From Lichenostomus cassidix (lineage: Eukaryota > Chordata > Aves > Passeriformes > Meliphagidae): DNA of 64,000 nt. Position numbers and translations under genes: made by a program. Positions 37,791-49,160 of the stretch are shown here, piece after piece (the first letter of the stretch is position 1; the number at the start of each line of letters is the position of its first letter). The DNA lies in assembly GCA_008360975.2 (NCBI GenBank), contig CM039184.1:41549797-41613796 (forward strand). The letters run 5' to 3'. Under the pieces are notes generated by a model. That model did no database searches, was not told where the DNA came from, and saw nothing but the letters and a program-made list of their open reading frames with translations.

Positions 37791-40742
37791 ACAAAAAGTG
37801 GAAACGTGTTAACAGTGGAAATTAGAAGCAGGGAACATTACCAGAGGCTCTTTATTTAACTTTCGTATCAAGGCTAGCCTCCAGCAATGAGACAGTCGAG
37901 CATCTCTGCTCAATGAATTAGGAAAAAATGATCAAATGTGAAATAGCCAGCAAAGCTTCAGAGTTGCTCCGAGGATGCACCCTGTAACAAAAAAAATATC
38001 AGACCGGTTTGGAGCCAAATTCCCTCAGTTGCTTGCTTAAAACAAGTTATTGTCTAAACATTGAAATTTGATCTGGACAACTTCTTTGTTAGAAGCCATG
38101 CTTGGATTCAGTCATGTACATGATCCTGCAATAGTATTCCCTTTCCAAAAAAGTTGGTACAGCTGATAACGCTATCAGGTCATTCGAGCACAGAGTACAA
38201 CAGCACCTCCTATTCACTGCTTGCTTAGTGTTGTTAGTCTTGAGCCTGTAAGCCATAAGGAACATTGGCCATCGTGGAAAAACCACCCCACAAGAACAGA
38301 AAAATGCTTTAAAATTTTCTATTCAGCATATCAACAAGATAGCTATGGCGCTGGTTTTCTTGTGCCTCAAATCCTGAAGTCTGCTAAACATCCTGGAAAT
38401 AATTTAACTAATCCTGAGCTGCACCAACTGCAACTTCTCCTATTTTTCAGATATTCCCCCTTTCTGCTACCCCTACTCTGTAATTCATTGAACCTAAGGC
38501 GTAATTACCCCCATAGCTCCACAGGAGTACAAGTCATAAGCATGCCTTAGAAAACTGTAATGTCCTCCAATGAACTTGCTGTGACAAAAAACTTAAAAAA
38601 CCTATCAAATAGATCTAGCTCTCTCTGACAGCAAACCCATCTGCTGTCTGTTACCAAATTTATTTTAAACAGCATTGCAGCTGAGAGTCATGATGCTAGC
38701 TCAAAAATCTCTGTCCATGCCAAACTCGGCTGTGGTGCCAATCATTTGTTGTGACTGATCTGCTATAAATGGCAGAATATGGACAAGTAGGCTTTTAAAG
38801 ACAAGAATAAAAGAACTAAAAAAAAAGGCACATGGGAAATTCTTTCAAGGACAAGGGACAGCAGAAAGGCAGCAATGGAGATGAGTTGAAAAACAGAGAT
38901 AGGAAAAGTTAGAGAATGCAAAGCAGGAATTCAGCTGCTGACAGGCACTCTGATTCATTGCACTGAAAAATATTGATTTGCTGTAAAATTGGTAACCATT
39001 GCACTGGCAAATCTGAAAACATTTAGAACAATAAAAGCAAATATCATTAAAGATTTCCAGTTATCTAGTATTTGTGTAACACCTGGGACAATCTCCCTGC
39101 AGATTCTTGAACACAAAGAGGTGTCTGACATGGCACTATTTTTAGTATTTTATTATTAATTGAGTGCTTTGTACTGTATTGCTTTAATAACATAATTACT
39201 AATAATTTGCAGCATATTTGACAAGCAGTCTGCCAATATTGCAGACAAAACAAGTTGGTTTGTATATGGCATTCTCATAATTTTTGTCACTAAAAACTGT
39301 ATGTTAATCAAGTGGACCTGTTGTTTCCTTAGAACAAAATTAACAATTAGTTTTAATTAATTTTCTTTTTTCATGCTACTGACATTAGTTATGTAAGAAT
39401 TAGAAAAGATCCTTCCCTTGATGTTTTTTTAACTAAATATTAAAAGTCTCTGCAGCTTCAACAGAGAAGCTAATTTTTCAATACCATACAGCTAGAGCTC
39501 CTTGAAGGTTTCCCTTGTAAAGAGATGTCCATGTTCTTATATTTTACCTTTCACATTAAATATTAAGCAAACCCAAACTCAATGTTTGCTTGTTCCTCTT
39601 AAGAGAAATTTATTTCAAAGTTCTCTTTTGTTCTATAAGATCAAAACTGTTGCACTGTCTTTACCTGGACTGATTCCATACCTTACAGAAGCTGTAGTCC
39701 AGAGACCTCAAATTTCCATTCTCCACTAGATCAACTATGTTTCCAAAGATAATTTTTAATGGTTCAAACTTGCCTACAGAGATGAATACCAGTAATACAA
39801 GACAGGTTTATGTTATGTGGAAACTTGGAATTTTTATTTGTATGTATTTAATGTGCATACTAAATTTCACTAGGAAGATCCCAAAGCATCCTAACCCTAG
39901 ATTCCAACTCAACAACTGCTGAAAAATACTTCTGAATTATTTTTTTAGACTGAAGTGCCATTGCAATAGTTACCACTAAATTTAGAGAAAATAGAGAGCT
40001 AATATAAAAATTATTATCAACTAGCATTCTGGGACAGTTAACAAATAACATCAAAGATAATAGGATATAATTTCTTCCTCTAGAATAGAAACTACATAAA
40101 AGTGAAAAGGGGAGCTAAGCTTACTCCACACATCTTTTATAAAATATTCAGTCTGTTACCAGGGTTAAATATTGCTTTCACTTTATTTGCTACAGATTAC
40201 CTCCCTACAGAAGCTAAGTATATCTCTGTACTAACCTTATTTATCAGTCAGACTTATATTTTGTTAGACATCATCTGGCAAGATTTAGGCATCATTGTAC
40301 TAAGCAGAAACAGAAAATTTAAGAAGATACAGTGGGTGCTGTGAATTTCCCCCTAATGTTTTTCCTACTGATGATGAGCAATTCCTCCTCCATTTCATAA
40401 GCCAAACATTTGCATCAGTTCATCTCAGTAACCCAAACAATTAACTATTTGTTGTCTAGGTTGTTATTTGCCTCGTCAGTATACAAAGGCTTTTTCGTAT
40501 CTTGTTCCAATTTTCTAACAAGAGTTTTTAAACTATTGACACATATTCAATCCAGCCCTGCAGCCTTACCTTCCAATCAAAGATAATGCACAAACACTGT
40601 TTCGCTCTACTAATTTTCCTTCTTATTCTCCATTCTGCTAAGACCTGTCAGTCTTGGCTTTATAAAGTGACCTATGGCATCCTATATTTATAATATTCTG
40701 TTTAGTGTTCTTACACTGTTTATTGATAATATTCCGTTTCGT
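37791..40742. other. Unique non-coding sequence with one conserved-looking stretch
   Basis: No gene was seen. The stretch 37850-37995 keeps CpGs (CAGTCGAGCATC, TTGCTCCGAGG) next to a TGAATTAGG homeodomain-like site, and is a weaker conserved-element candidate. A short imperfect duplication of TAATATT(C)(T/C)GTTT(A/C)GTGTT lies at 40691-40709 and 40727-40745, 36 bp apart. Confidence 0.4.
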
Positions 40743-41060
40743 GTTTCCATAGAGATGTCAAAGCCATAACGGTTTACTTTTGCCACAGCTCTGAGAGGTG
40801 TCTGTCATGGCAGTTCATTTAAAATACTGGATTGGTCCAACTTGTAAAATGGACTTTTTACTTCAGCAGGTTGCCATCCACACACTGCAATAATCTGGCA
40901 TCGGTAATTGCTCCCTGAGAGAGCGACCGTGCTCACGCTCCCCTGCACAGAAGTGGAAGAGGTCCTGCTCTTGACTGTAAAGGTCTCAGTCCAGACAAAC
41001 GAGAAGCAGATGCTCAGGGGAGCCCATGTACCTGGCCAGAATAGCTTCAGTTACAATGCT
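40743..41060. promoter_or_regulatory. Candidate regulatory element with RFX-like half-sites and clustered CpGs
   Basis: GTTTCCATAGAGATG (40743-40757) resembles an RFX X-box, and GTTGCCATCC (40870-40879) resembles an X-box half-site. A small CpG cluster (GAGCGACCGTGCTCACGCTC, about 40919-40938) follows. No frame of coding quality crosses it. The combination stands out from the flanks, but the assignment is an inference from motifs. Confidence 0.3.
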
Positions 41061-44000
41061 GGCCTGAAACTGGTATTATTTGTCATTTGCTGTGTGTTTT
41101 GGTATCATGGCTTACCTTCCCATCTGATTGATATTGGTGTAGAACTGGAGCCAATCAGTGAAAGTCCCACCAGACTCTCAGTAAAATGACTGGCATATGT
41201 GAAACTCCAAATTTGAACTACGTTCATTTTTTAAATGGTTAGTCTGATTCTAACTAATTCTGTAAGATATTTTCTCTATTTTATCATAGAAAATAGTCGA
41301 ATTATACCATTTTTATAGCTGCAAAGACTTAGGCCTTTGTCAGCCTATGTCATAGTCCTGATACACAGCAGGCATGAAAAGAGTAAGCATGAGCTTCTTG
41401 ACAGAACACAGAGATTAATTTATCTTTGCCACCTCCTTAATTTGAGAGAACTATGTTGAAAACCTACTTTATTTACGCCTACACTGTATCAGGCACATGA
41501 ACAGAACTACAGTCTTTTTAAAACTAGAATAACAGATCATTTCATTACTCCTCCAGACACTTAGACACCACTCATAAAGCACATTGTACTACTGAAAGTT
41601 TCTGCATGTGCTTACAGCATGAATACATATGCATCTTAATGCGTGTCTTTTTTTCCTCTTGGAACTACTTTCTTTTCTGTAAATAGGCCACTACCAATGA
41701 GTCCACCACAGAATTCACTAAAAAACTTTCTGAAAGTCAAAGCATGTTTGAGTCATTCCAGGTTAAACTCAATCCTGTCAAGTGACTTCTGAATGACTGG
41801 GTTGTGTTAACCCATAGGTGGAAGTAGCACTGCTAAGACCAAGGTTTTATAAGTATTCATAAAAGATTACGCAAATGATAGTTTTGCCTTTAGATCAACA
41901 TTTGGCAGGAACCTAAAATGCATCATACAACTGCATCTCTTATGTCTATTACAGTATTATAATCAGTTTTCTCTTCCCTTTTAACAAATCAGAAAACTGG
42001 TCCCTTAGATCAGCTTCTCACACATCCTCAGGATTTCCCTCCTTTAAATTTTCACTGGGTCTCTAACCTTGTTAATCTTAAATGAATAGCAGTACTTCAT
42101 ATACCTGTTACTGCATTGGAAACAAACGTGGAAGAGCTTAAAGCTCTTTGTCATCGCAGGGTCATTTCCTCTTGTTCAGCACTGTGACCACTTCCAGTCA
42201 CATCATGGGCAGATGCATTCATGTCCTCAGATGAGGACACATTCATATTGATGTCACTTACTTTCACTCTCAAGCAAGAATCTCTAAGCCAGTTAATAAG
42301 ATTAGAAAATAGTATGCAAAATATTATTTCCATATCAATGCCAGTCTTCACACATTAACATTCTGACCATAACCATTTTCAAGGATTGATCAAGCTTTAT
42401 CCCAGACTTCTTGGCTGCCCTACTATGTCTGCTGTGCTGGAACTTCTGCCTGGAGTCTACCTGTCCCTCTGTTGTCCTCTCTTAAATTGTCCTAACCCAG
42501 TGACCTCCATTTCATAGCCCAGCAATAACACATGGTCCACAAGATATAAATTGCAATGTGAATTTAAATGTTAAAGATGGGGCTGACAGGAAGAGCAAAG
42601 TATGCAGTTATCTGAAATAGGTTAGTTGCAGAGATTCATTGCTTATGGACTGCAGTAATTAGACATAAATGCCTTAAATGTCTTGCATTTTTTAACATTG
42701 GACACAGGCTTGTGTATTATTTTCTACCTCACTTCTCCAACTGTCAGGCTGAACTGTCCAATATTACCCTAGAGACAGACTGCCAAGTTCATTAGCACAG
42801 GGTACAGTGGCAAGTTGCTCTGTTAGAATGCCAAGGCTGCCTGCACTCCCAAATTTGAAGCTCCTTCTGTGGATGCGTCTCTTGAAAGCTGCTGAATGTT
42901 CCTCTTCATTCTCCAGAGTTGGTATAAATTATCTTTTTCATCTCTTTCTGCATTAAGTAACCAGAAGTCAACTCTCATTTACTGCTCATTACTCAAACTC
43001 TCTCACAAAAGGTTGTAGCATGGGGGATTTATTGGATTTCAAGTGTAGTACATGAAGTACACTGCTCAGAAATGGTGTCTTCCAGTAATTCAGAAAAAGA
43101 GAAGTCCAACTGTGAATCAGTTGTTTAGAGAGATCATTCTCATACTTCTTTAATCTCTTCTGCACATCCCTATCTAGTGCCCAACAGCAGATTCCTCATT
43201 CAGTCTGGATTTTTCTTCTGACATATTAGCAAACATTTTGAGATGGAGTACTTTTGTTTACACTGCTTCTTCCCCAATGCTTAAAACATGCCAAAAATGT
43301 TTTTCACGCATTATTTTTACCTGAGCTCCTTTTGTACCCTTTCAAGCCTGTATATTCGATGGCTTTCTCAAACTGGAAGCCAGCACAAACATTTAAGTTG
43401 TTCTTCAAAATGCACACTATGCATGAACTGGGCTAACTGCAGCACAAATATGAAAGATATCCATCTGACACTAACAGCATGTTTTTCTCCTTTTCACTGT
43501 ATTCCAGAATCTTCTAACACAAATTTCTCATATTGTTTATGGAGAGGAAACTAAGAGAAGAATACATATCCACATAAAAAACCAGTATGCATGTAAAAAT
43601 TAAAGTCATATCACAGACCACAGCACAGTTCTTCACTATAGATACATAGTGGTGACTTACAAATAAAATATGTAGTATCTCCAAAGAGACTAGAAATAAC
43701 TGTTTAATGCTGACAAATACAGTTTCTTCTTTTTTACTACATTTAAGAATATTTTCAAAATGAGCTGTATTTACCTCACCATGCTCCATTTTTTAGAAAA
43801 CAGTGAAGAATTCAGGAGAGACAGGAAGAAACTGATAGCCTGGTTCCAACTCATATTGGCCTGAAACAATTATAGCTGCAATGGCTACTTGGGCCTACAG
43901 ATTTTTTCACTAATCAGATTATGACACAGCATCAACTGTACTACATATATGTAAACATCAATGTCAAAGTTCAGTAGCTTGGAATCTACTTGTTCACTGC

Positions 44001-47000
44001 ATTTACTTACACAGGCCCAACAAAACTGTTACACTACCTGCAACATCACATACTTCATGTCACAGGAGCAAATTTAACCATATACGCATAAGTCATTCAA
44101 GTGATATTTTTGTCCTTTACTTGCCAAAATTCCTATTAAGGTCAGAGAAGCACCTGAACACAAAAATCAACATATTGTATCAGAATCTGTACTTAGTTGT
44201 ATGGGCTCGGTAACAGACAGTATTATCCTGTAAGTTACCAGGGTAGCACTATCTTTCTAATAGCTAAATGAAATTCCTCTGTATTATAATACTCAGTATT
44301 TCAGAACACTAGTAACTACCTAAAGACTTCACTATAATACTGACTTTGAAATACAGGTTATTTTTTTGAAAGCCTAGCATTTAATTCTGTAGCCAGAGAA
44401 CTAAAAGCTCAATGATACATTAGACAACATATTCACTGTGCATTGTTCTGTCGACAGGATTGTACATTATCTGAAGACAATGAACATATCAGTACCATAA
44501 ACTTGAATAAAAGAGCTGAAGGAGGAAAAATGCCAAAATGTGGGTTTGACCTCTCTGAGGATCACATGGCTATGGTTGTAATAGAGGGAACCAGAAATAA
44601 TAGCATTTTGAGGCCAGGAAATAAAAATGCTACCCACAAAATGGATGGTAAGTCACAAGATGCTAACCAAAGAATTTACATTGTTCTCAAAGTTCATCTA
44701 CAAATGGAAATAGCAGAGGACAAAAATATCAACAAAACCAACTGTCAAAATGTATGAAAGAATACTTCAGTTCTTTTTCTTTAGCTCTGTATACAGTATC
44801 CATTTGTACTATACTCCCAGTGTTTAGAGGTATTATTAAGATTTGCATTAATAGGCTCAGTCTAAGGCTCACTTAAGTCAATAAGAATATTTTGTTCAGT
44901 TACAATACTTACAAATTTTGTCCTAGGTTAAGAAAAATATTTTCTGGGTAGCTAAATGACTTCTACAACAGCAAGGCATGATAAAGACTGTGCACAGAGT
45001 GTGACAGTGTGTGCATTTGTGTGTTACACAAGAAGCATTCTTTTCCCTGCTCTGTAAGCCATGAAGCAGTGCACGATCTTTATATACCAGATGCTGTCAA
45101 AAAAGGGGAAAAAAATAAATCTGTCAATCTATATTGTGGTTCAACTCATCTGTATGGAACACCTTCTCTTTAGTAAGCACATAACCTTGTCATAAAGTAG
45201 ATTGAAATCATACTATCCATCTCTGTATTTGTACATCTACATACAGAAATGACAGGGAGCAAAGCAAGAAATAATTGCTGCTTCACAGCAGTATAACTGA
45301 AGAATATTGGGCAGCAATACTCTGAAAAGCAGCATGATCCAGGAACGGTTAATTCAATAAAAAAATCCAATTGGCATGAAAAGGTCAAAAGCCATTGGAC
45401 TTACTCAGAACTGTCAGAAAACAGCATATTGAACTGAAGCCACAGGAGAGCACTGACAGGCAAAACTTAGCACTCTCCAATCTAATTTGGTCAGAACATC
45501 AAAACTATCATTCCATCACTTGAAAAACTTCTTTGGTGCAGTTAAAAGCCAAAAGTATGCTGCACTCAGTTGTTTATTTGCATTGCAATTACAGCCTTAT
45601 CAGAATTTTACAATATGCAGCATCTATATCCTTTTACTTCTGAAAACACCTAGATTATTTTTAAATGAAGAATGATACTGTTAACAAACATAACACTACA
45701 AAAAGCTTAAGTTCAAATACAGGCTTAGTCACAAAAATCTGAAGGCTGTTTCTCATTATATAATTAGCACAGATTAAAGAAACCCCAAACAAGCAGCATA
45801 AACTTACCACAGCTGTGAAAGGTAAGATTAAAAAAAAAAAAAAAAAAAGTGGTAAAACCAGAATCAAAATCCATAACTTTTCCATAATATATACCAGTCA
45901 GACAGCCTCCATCTCACTGGATTTGTGCTGAATTGCAGCTTCACAAAATTCTGTTTTTAATGAAAAAGGCTTCTCTTTACATTACATTACCTGCATGACT
46001 TTTGAAAGAGAAGTCACACAGTAGACCACATTGTGCCCAGGGGAGTAAAGGACATAGAAGAAAGAAAGTGCTTTGTAATTATATCAAAGTGAGGATGTGC
46101 AAACAGCAGCCACTTGCCTGGTTGGCCACACAAGCTTTTACTGAGAGAAGCAAGCAGTGGCAGGAGCAGCACTACAGGTGACTGTTCCAATTGCAGCAAT
46201 GCAGGGTGAAAAGCACCCTCGTGGACTGCTTCCATGTGAGAGGAAAGGAGACAAATCTGTGGTTTCTGGCCTCTTAATGTAGCAGGCTTCCCATAATAGA
46301 TGTGAAAGATGTGGTGTGACATATTAACTTTATGCACAAGGCAGAGAAGGGGCAGCAGAGCAAAAAATATGACAGACAAGGAGTGAAGAAAAGGACTAGA
46401 TGTTCGAAACATAGTCCTCAACAAGATAATAATATAACACTTATAGTAAATCAGAAAGTTTTGAAAACAAATGATCATTCTACTTGAATATTAACACACC
46501 TATATATATAAATATACACATATGTACAGCTATGTTCATCTAGATGAGTGCTGTACTCCTTTAGAAAATCTAGCTTTATGATAACGTGTCTTATGTTTAA
46601 TAGACCTGTACATAGAATATTCAGGCAGACATGTAAGTGTTTTTAGTCTTGGAATAAAGCTACAATAACATTAAGAAGTATCAGAGCAAGACACGTTATT
46701 TACTTGAATACAGGGCTTTTGGCTACCAATTATTCTGGGCAAAATTACATAGAACCAAACACCAAGCTGTATATATTCCAAAATAAAAAGTTGCAAATGC
46801 ACATACCAGCAGAGTGACACGAGTATGGAAGCCATAAAATAAAAAGTTGATAAATTATACTTGTTACCTCTCCATTTTAGGCATGTACAGACTAAATACC
46901 TATAGGTAACAGCAGTCAACAGAACTGATCACCTCTCTGACATTCAGCCTCATATTCACATAGCCTCCTTCCGAAAGGGCGTTTCATAAGATGAGCCCAT

Positions 47001-47158
47001 TTTGCCTCTCTACTGGATGAGAGTCATCTAATGCTATCTCAGAGAAAAAAAAAAAAACCACACTCAAGACCATTTCAAAGGTAATGTTGGGATTTTTTCC
47101 ATCAGATCTGCCAATGTTTGTGTAGGGAAGTTTGAGTTAATGTCACAGTGAAAAGGAT
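41061..47158. other. Unique AT-rich non-coding sequence
   Basis: No gene or confidently identified interspersed repeat was seen. It contains a poly(A) tract at 45830-45848. The longest frames (104 codons at 44443, 154 codons minus at 46014-46478) have no domain and no compositional sign of coding. Confidence 0.5.
45830..45848. repeat. Poly(A) tract
   Basis: A 19-base A homopolymer. No retrocopy with flanking duplication was found upstream. Confidence 0.8.
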
Positions 47159-47174
47159 ACTACTACTACTATTA

Positions 47175-47208
<34 letters not shown>

Positions 47209-47236
47209 CATCATCATCATTATCATCATTACTATT
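47159..47236. repeat. (TAT/ATC)n trinucleotide microsatellite
   Basis: TAC units lead into about a dozen ATT units and then ATC units. This compound repeat is likely polymorphic. Confidence 0.9.
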
Positions 47237-48014
47237 TTTAAATTCTCAACACAAAAAAGTCACCTAAAAAAAAAGATTGGGAAATAACATCCAAAAAAGA
47301 AAATAAAAGTAGCTGAGAATTCTTCAGTCATTCCCTGTCATGGAGCAAGACACCCTTTTTCAGTGATGCACTGGCCATCTGGATCCCTTTCACAGTGCTG
47401 TGAAGACCTCCGCTTCTCAAAATTTTATCTATATTTTATGGAATGACTAAAGCAACTCAGAGCATTCAGTTCATCTCTGATTTTTCAAGCCATTTCCAAA
47501 ATATGTTCAAGATGTCTTAGATTATAAAGTTGGGGACGAGGATAAAATGCTTCAGGAAAAGACTCCAAGAGATCTAGAACCTGAGCTCACAACTAAGGAA
47601 AATACTTGTCAGTGTGGTTAGCTTCTGTACCATGGTCTCTGAGTCCCATCTGGGGGGTTTTTTCTGAGTGGAGAGTAACAACAAGCAGATGTGAGAATGC
47701 TTGCTTGAGGATAACTTCATTAAACATTCATTCAACAGCATCTTTCTCTCACCAATCTCTAGCATTACTGAGCAGGGAACTCTCATACAAGATTATGCCT
47801 GCCTCAGTCGTCATGTATTTTGCAATCTCTATTCGGCTGGAGCCGTTTGGCTACTTAAACTTCCCTCAAAACCAGAAAGCATTTGAAATCACCTTCTCAC
47901 CTCCTCAATAAGAGTATATATACTCTTGTCCTATTCTTCACCTCCACTTCCATACTGTACTTAAAATTATGTATTTACTTTAAATAATGCTAATACTAAT
48001 AACAATATTAAAAG
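47237..48014. other. Unique AT-rich non-coding sequence
   Basis: Nothing identifiable between the two trinucleotide repeats. Overlapping frames of 60-101 codons on both strands have no coding support. Confidence 0.5.
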
Positions 48015-48060
48015 AAGTAGTAGTAGTAGTAGTAGTAGTAATAACAATAATAACAACAGC
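48015..48060. repeat. (AGT)n / (AAT/AAC)n trinucleotide microsatellite
   Basis: About nine AGT units pass into mixed AAT and AAC units. It lies about 850 bp from the other trinucleotide repeat. Confidence 0.9.
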
Positions 48061-48295
48061 CACCACACACATTGTTTTGAGACCTGCTTTTTTGCTAGGA
48101 GCATCACCATAATTTTTTACTCCACTTGAATAAAAAACCAGAAAATATTACCTTATCTTCCCATGCTACTACATTTTGCTTTCAAATTTCTTTTTTCTTC
48201 TTTATTTTCTCCCTGGATTAAGTTTCTACAACATATTCCAGAGTAATAAGGCATAGTCAGGACTGAAGAAACAATCAGAGCTGCAAAGAAGGAAA

Positions 48296-48447
48296 TGGGT
48301 TTTGTAAACAGCTTGACTCCATAAGTCCAGGGACCCAACAGTCTACAGCTGTGCCACAGCTTTGCCACTGTCTTACTGTGGGAGCTTAGTCAAGCCACTC
48401 AATCTCTCAGTTCCTCAGCTATCCTTTGGAAAGCATTATTTTACCTT
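48296..48447 (+). repeat. Probable MIR (CORE-SINE) relic
   Basis: The order of blocks follows the ancient amniote MIR: GACTCCATAAGTCCAGGGACC, then GCTTTGCCACT, then TACTGTGGGAGCTTAGTCAAG, CCACTCAATCTCTCAGTTCC, TCAGCTATCCTTTGGAAAG. These correspond to the MIR landmarks of a gender-neutral tRNA-like part, the TGCCAC box, GTGTGACCTTGGGCAAG, TCACTTAACCTCTC and CCTCAGTTTCC. It is heavily diverged, as expected for an element over 100 million years old. Such relics are occasionally preserved as regulatory elements. Confidence 0.55.
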
Positions 48448-48829
48448 TAGCTAAAAGCTGTTGCACATGCACAATAATTTCCAGACTTTATTTTAACACA
48501 AAGCTCACTTTAAGCCTTATACCAATGCATGACAGCTCAGACTCCATTCATCTTGGAGAATAAAGGGCCCTCTACTGTGGAAATGTTGAGTTTGCTTTCT
48601 GATGATCCTATCTGAATGTTAGAAACACTATCACTTAACATTCAAAATAAAAGGAAAAAAGGAACAAATTCCTCAGGGAGGAATCTCTACTGGTTTAGGA
48701 CGTTTTATTTAAGTTGCATGTTCTCCACTCCCTCTCTCTCAGACCTAATCAGCATGTCCTATATTAAAAACAGAAAGTGTAATTTTAGTCAAACAATTTA
48801 AATTGGTTATATAGAACTTACAGCTATCA
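48448..48829. other. Unique non-coding sequence
   Basis: Nothing identifiable; no gene and no repeat family recognised. Confidence 0.5.
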
Positions 48830-49160
48830 GTTTTGTTGAAGCCCCCAGGTGAATGGCACTTCAGCTCTATCAAATTCAGCTCCAGCAGCGAGCGCCAAAT
48901 CTCTCAAGGTTATTTTCTATCTGTAATGTAACCCAAATCCATCAATTATATAAATTCCTTTGGGTTAAAAAATTGTAATAAATTGCCCTTGCTCTAAGAG
49001 GATGAGTTTGATGAACCTGTCAGTATTATTAGCAATAATAAGCTGTGAATATTCTGACACATACTCAGAACATACTGCTAAAGGTTCAAGATCTAGCAAT
49101 AAATGTATAGTAACTATGGGATCTTTCATTCGGTACTCACAGCCGAGTCAAATGTTTAAT
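48830..49160. promoter_or_regulatory. Candidate conserved non-coding element
   Basis: The stretch combines CpGs kept in AT-rich surroundings (CAGCAGCGAGCGCCAAATC near 48882-48900) with many AATT/ATTA/AATAA cores and a CAGGTG E-box (about 48847). No coding frame. It looks like single-copy DNA under constraint rather than repeat; this is inference from composition only. Confidence 0.3.

Noticed and set aside
46014..46478. 154-codon minus-strand frame
   Set aside because: Hydrophobic and T-rich by composition, no recognisable family or gene structure.
47159..47236. Regular short repeats considered as a CRISPR array
   Set aside because: They are contiguous trinucleotides without spacers, in a vertebrate genome.
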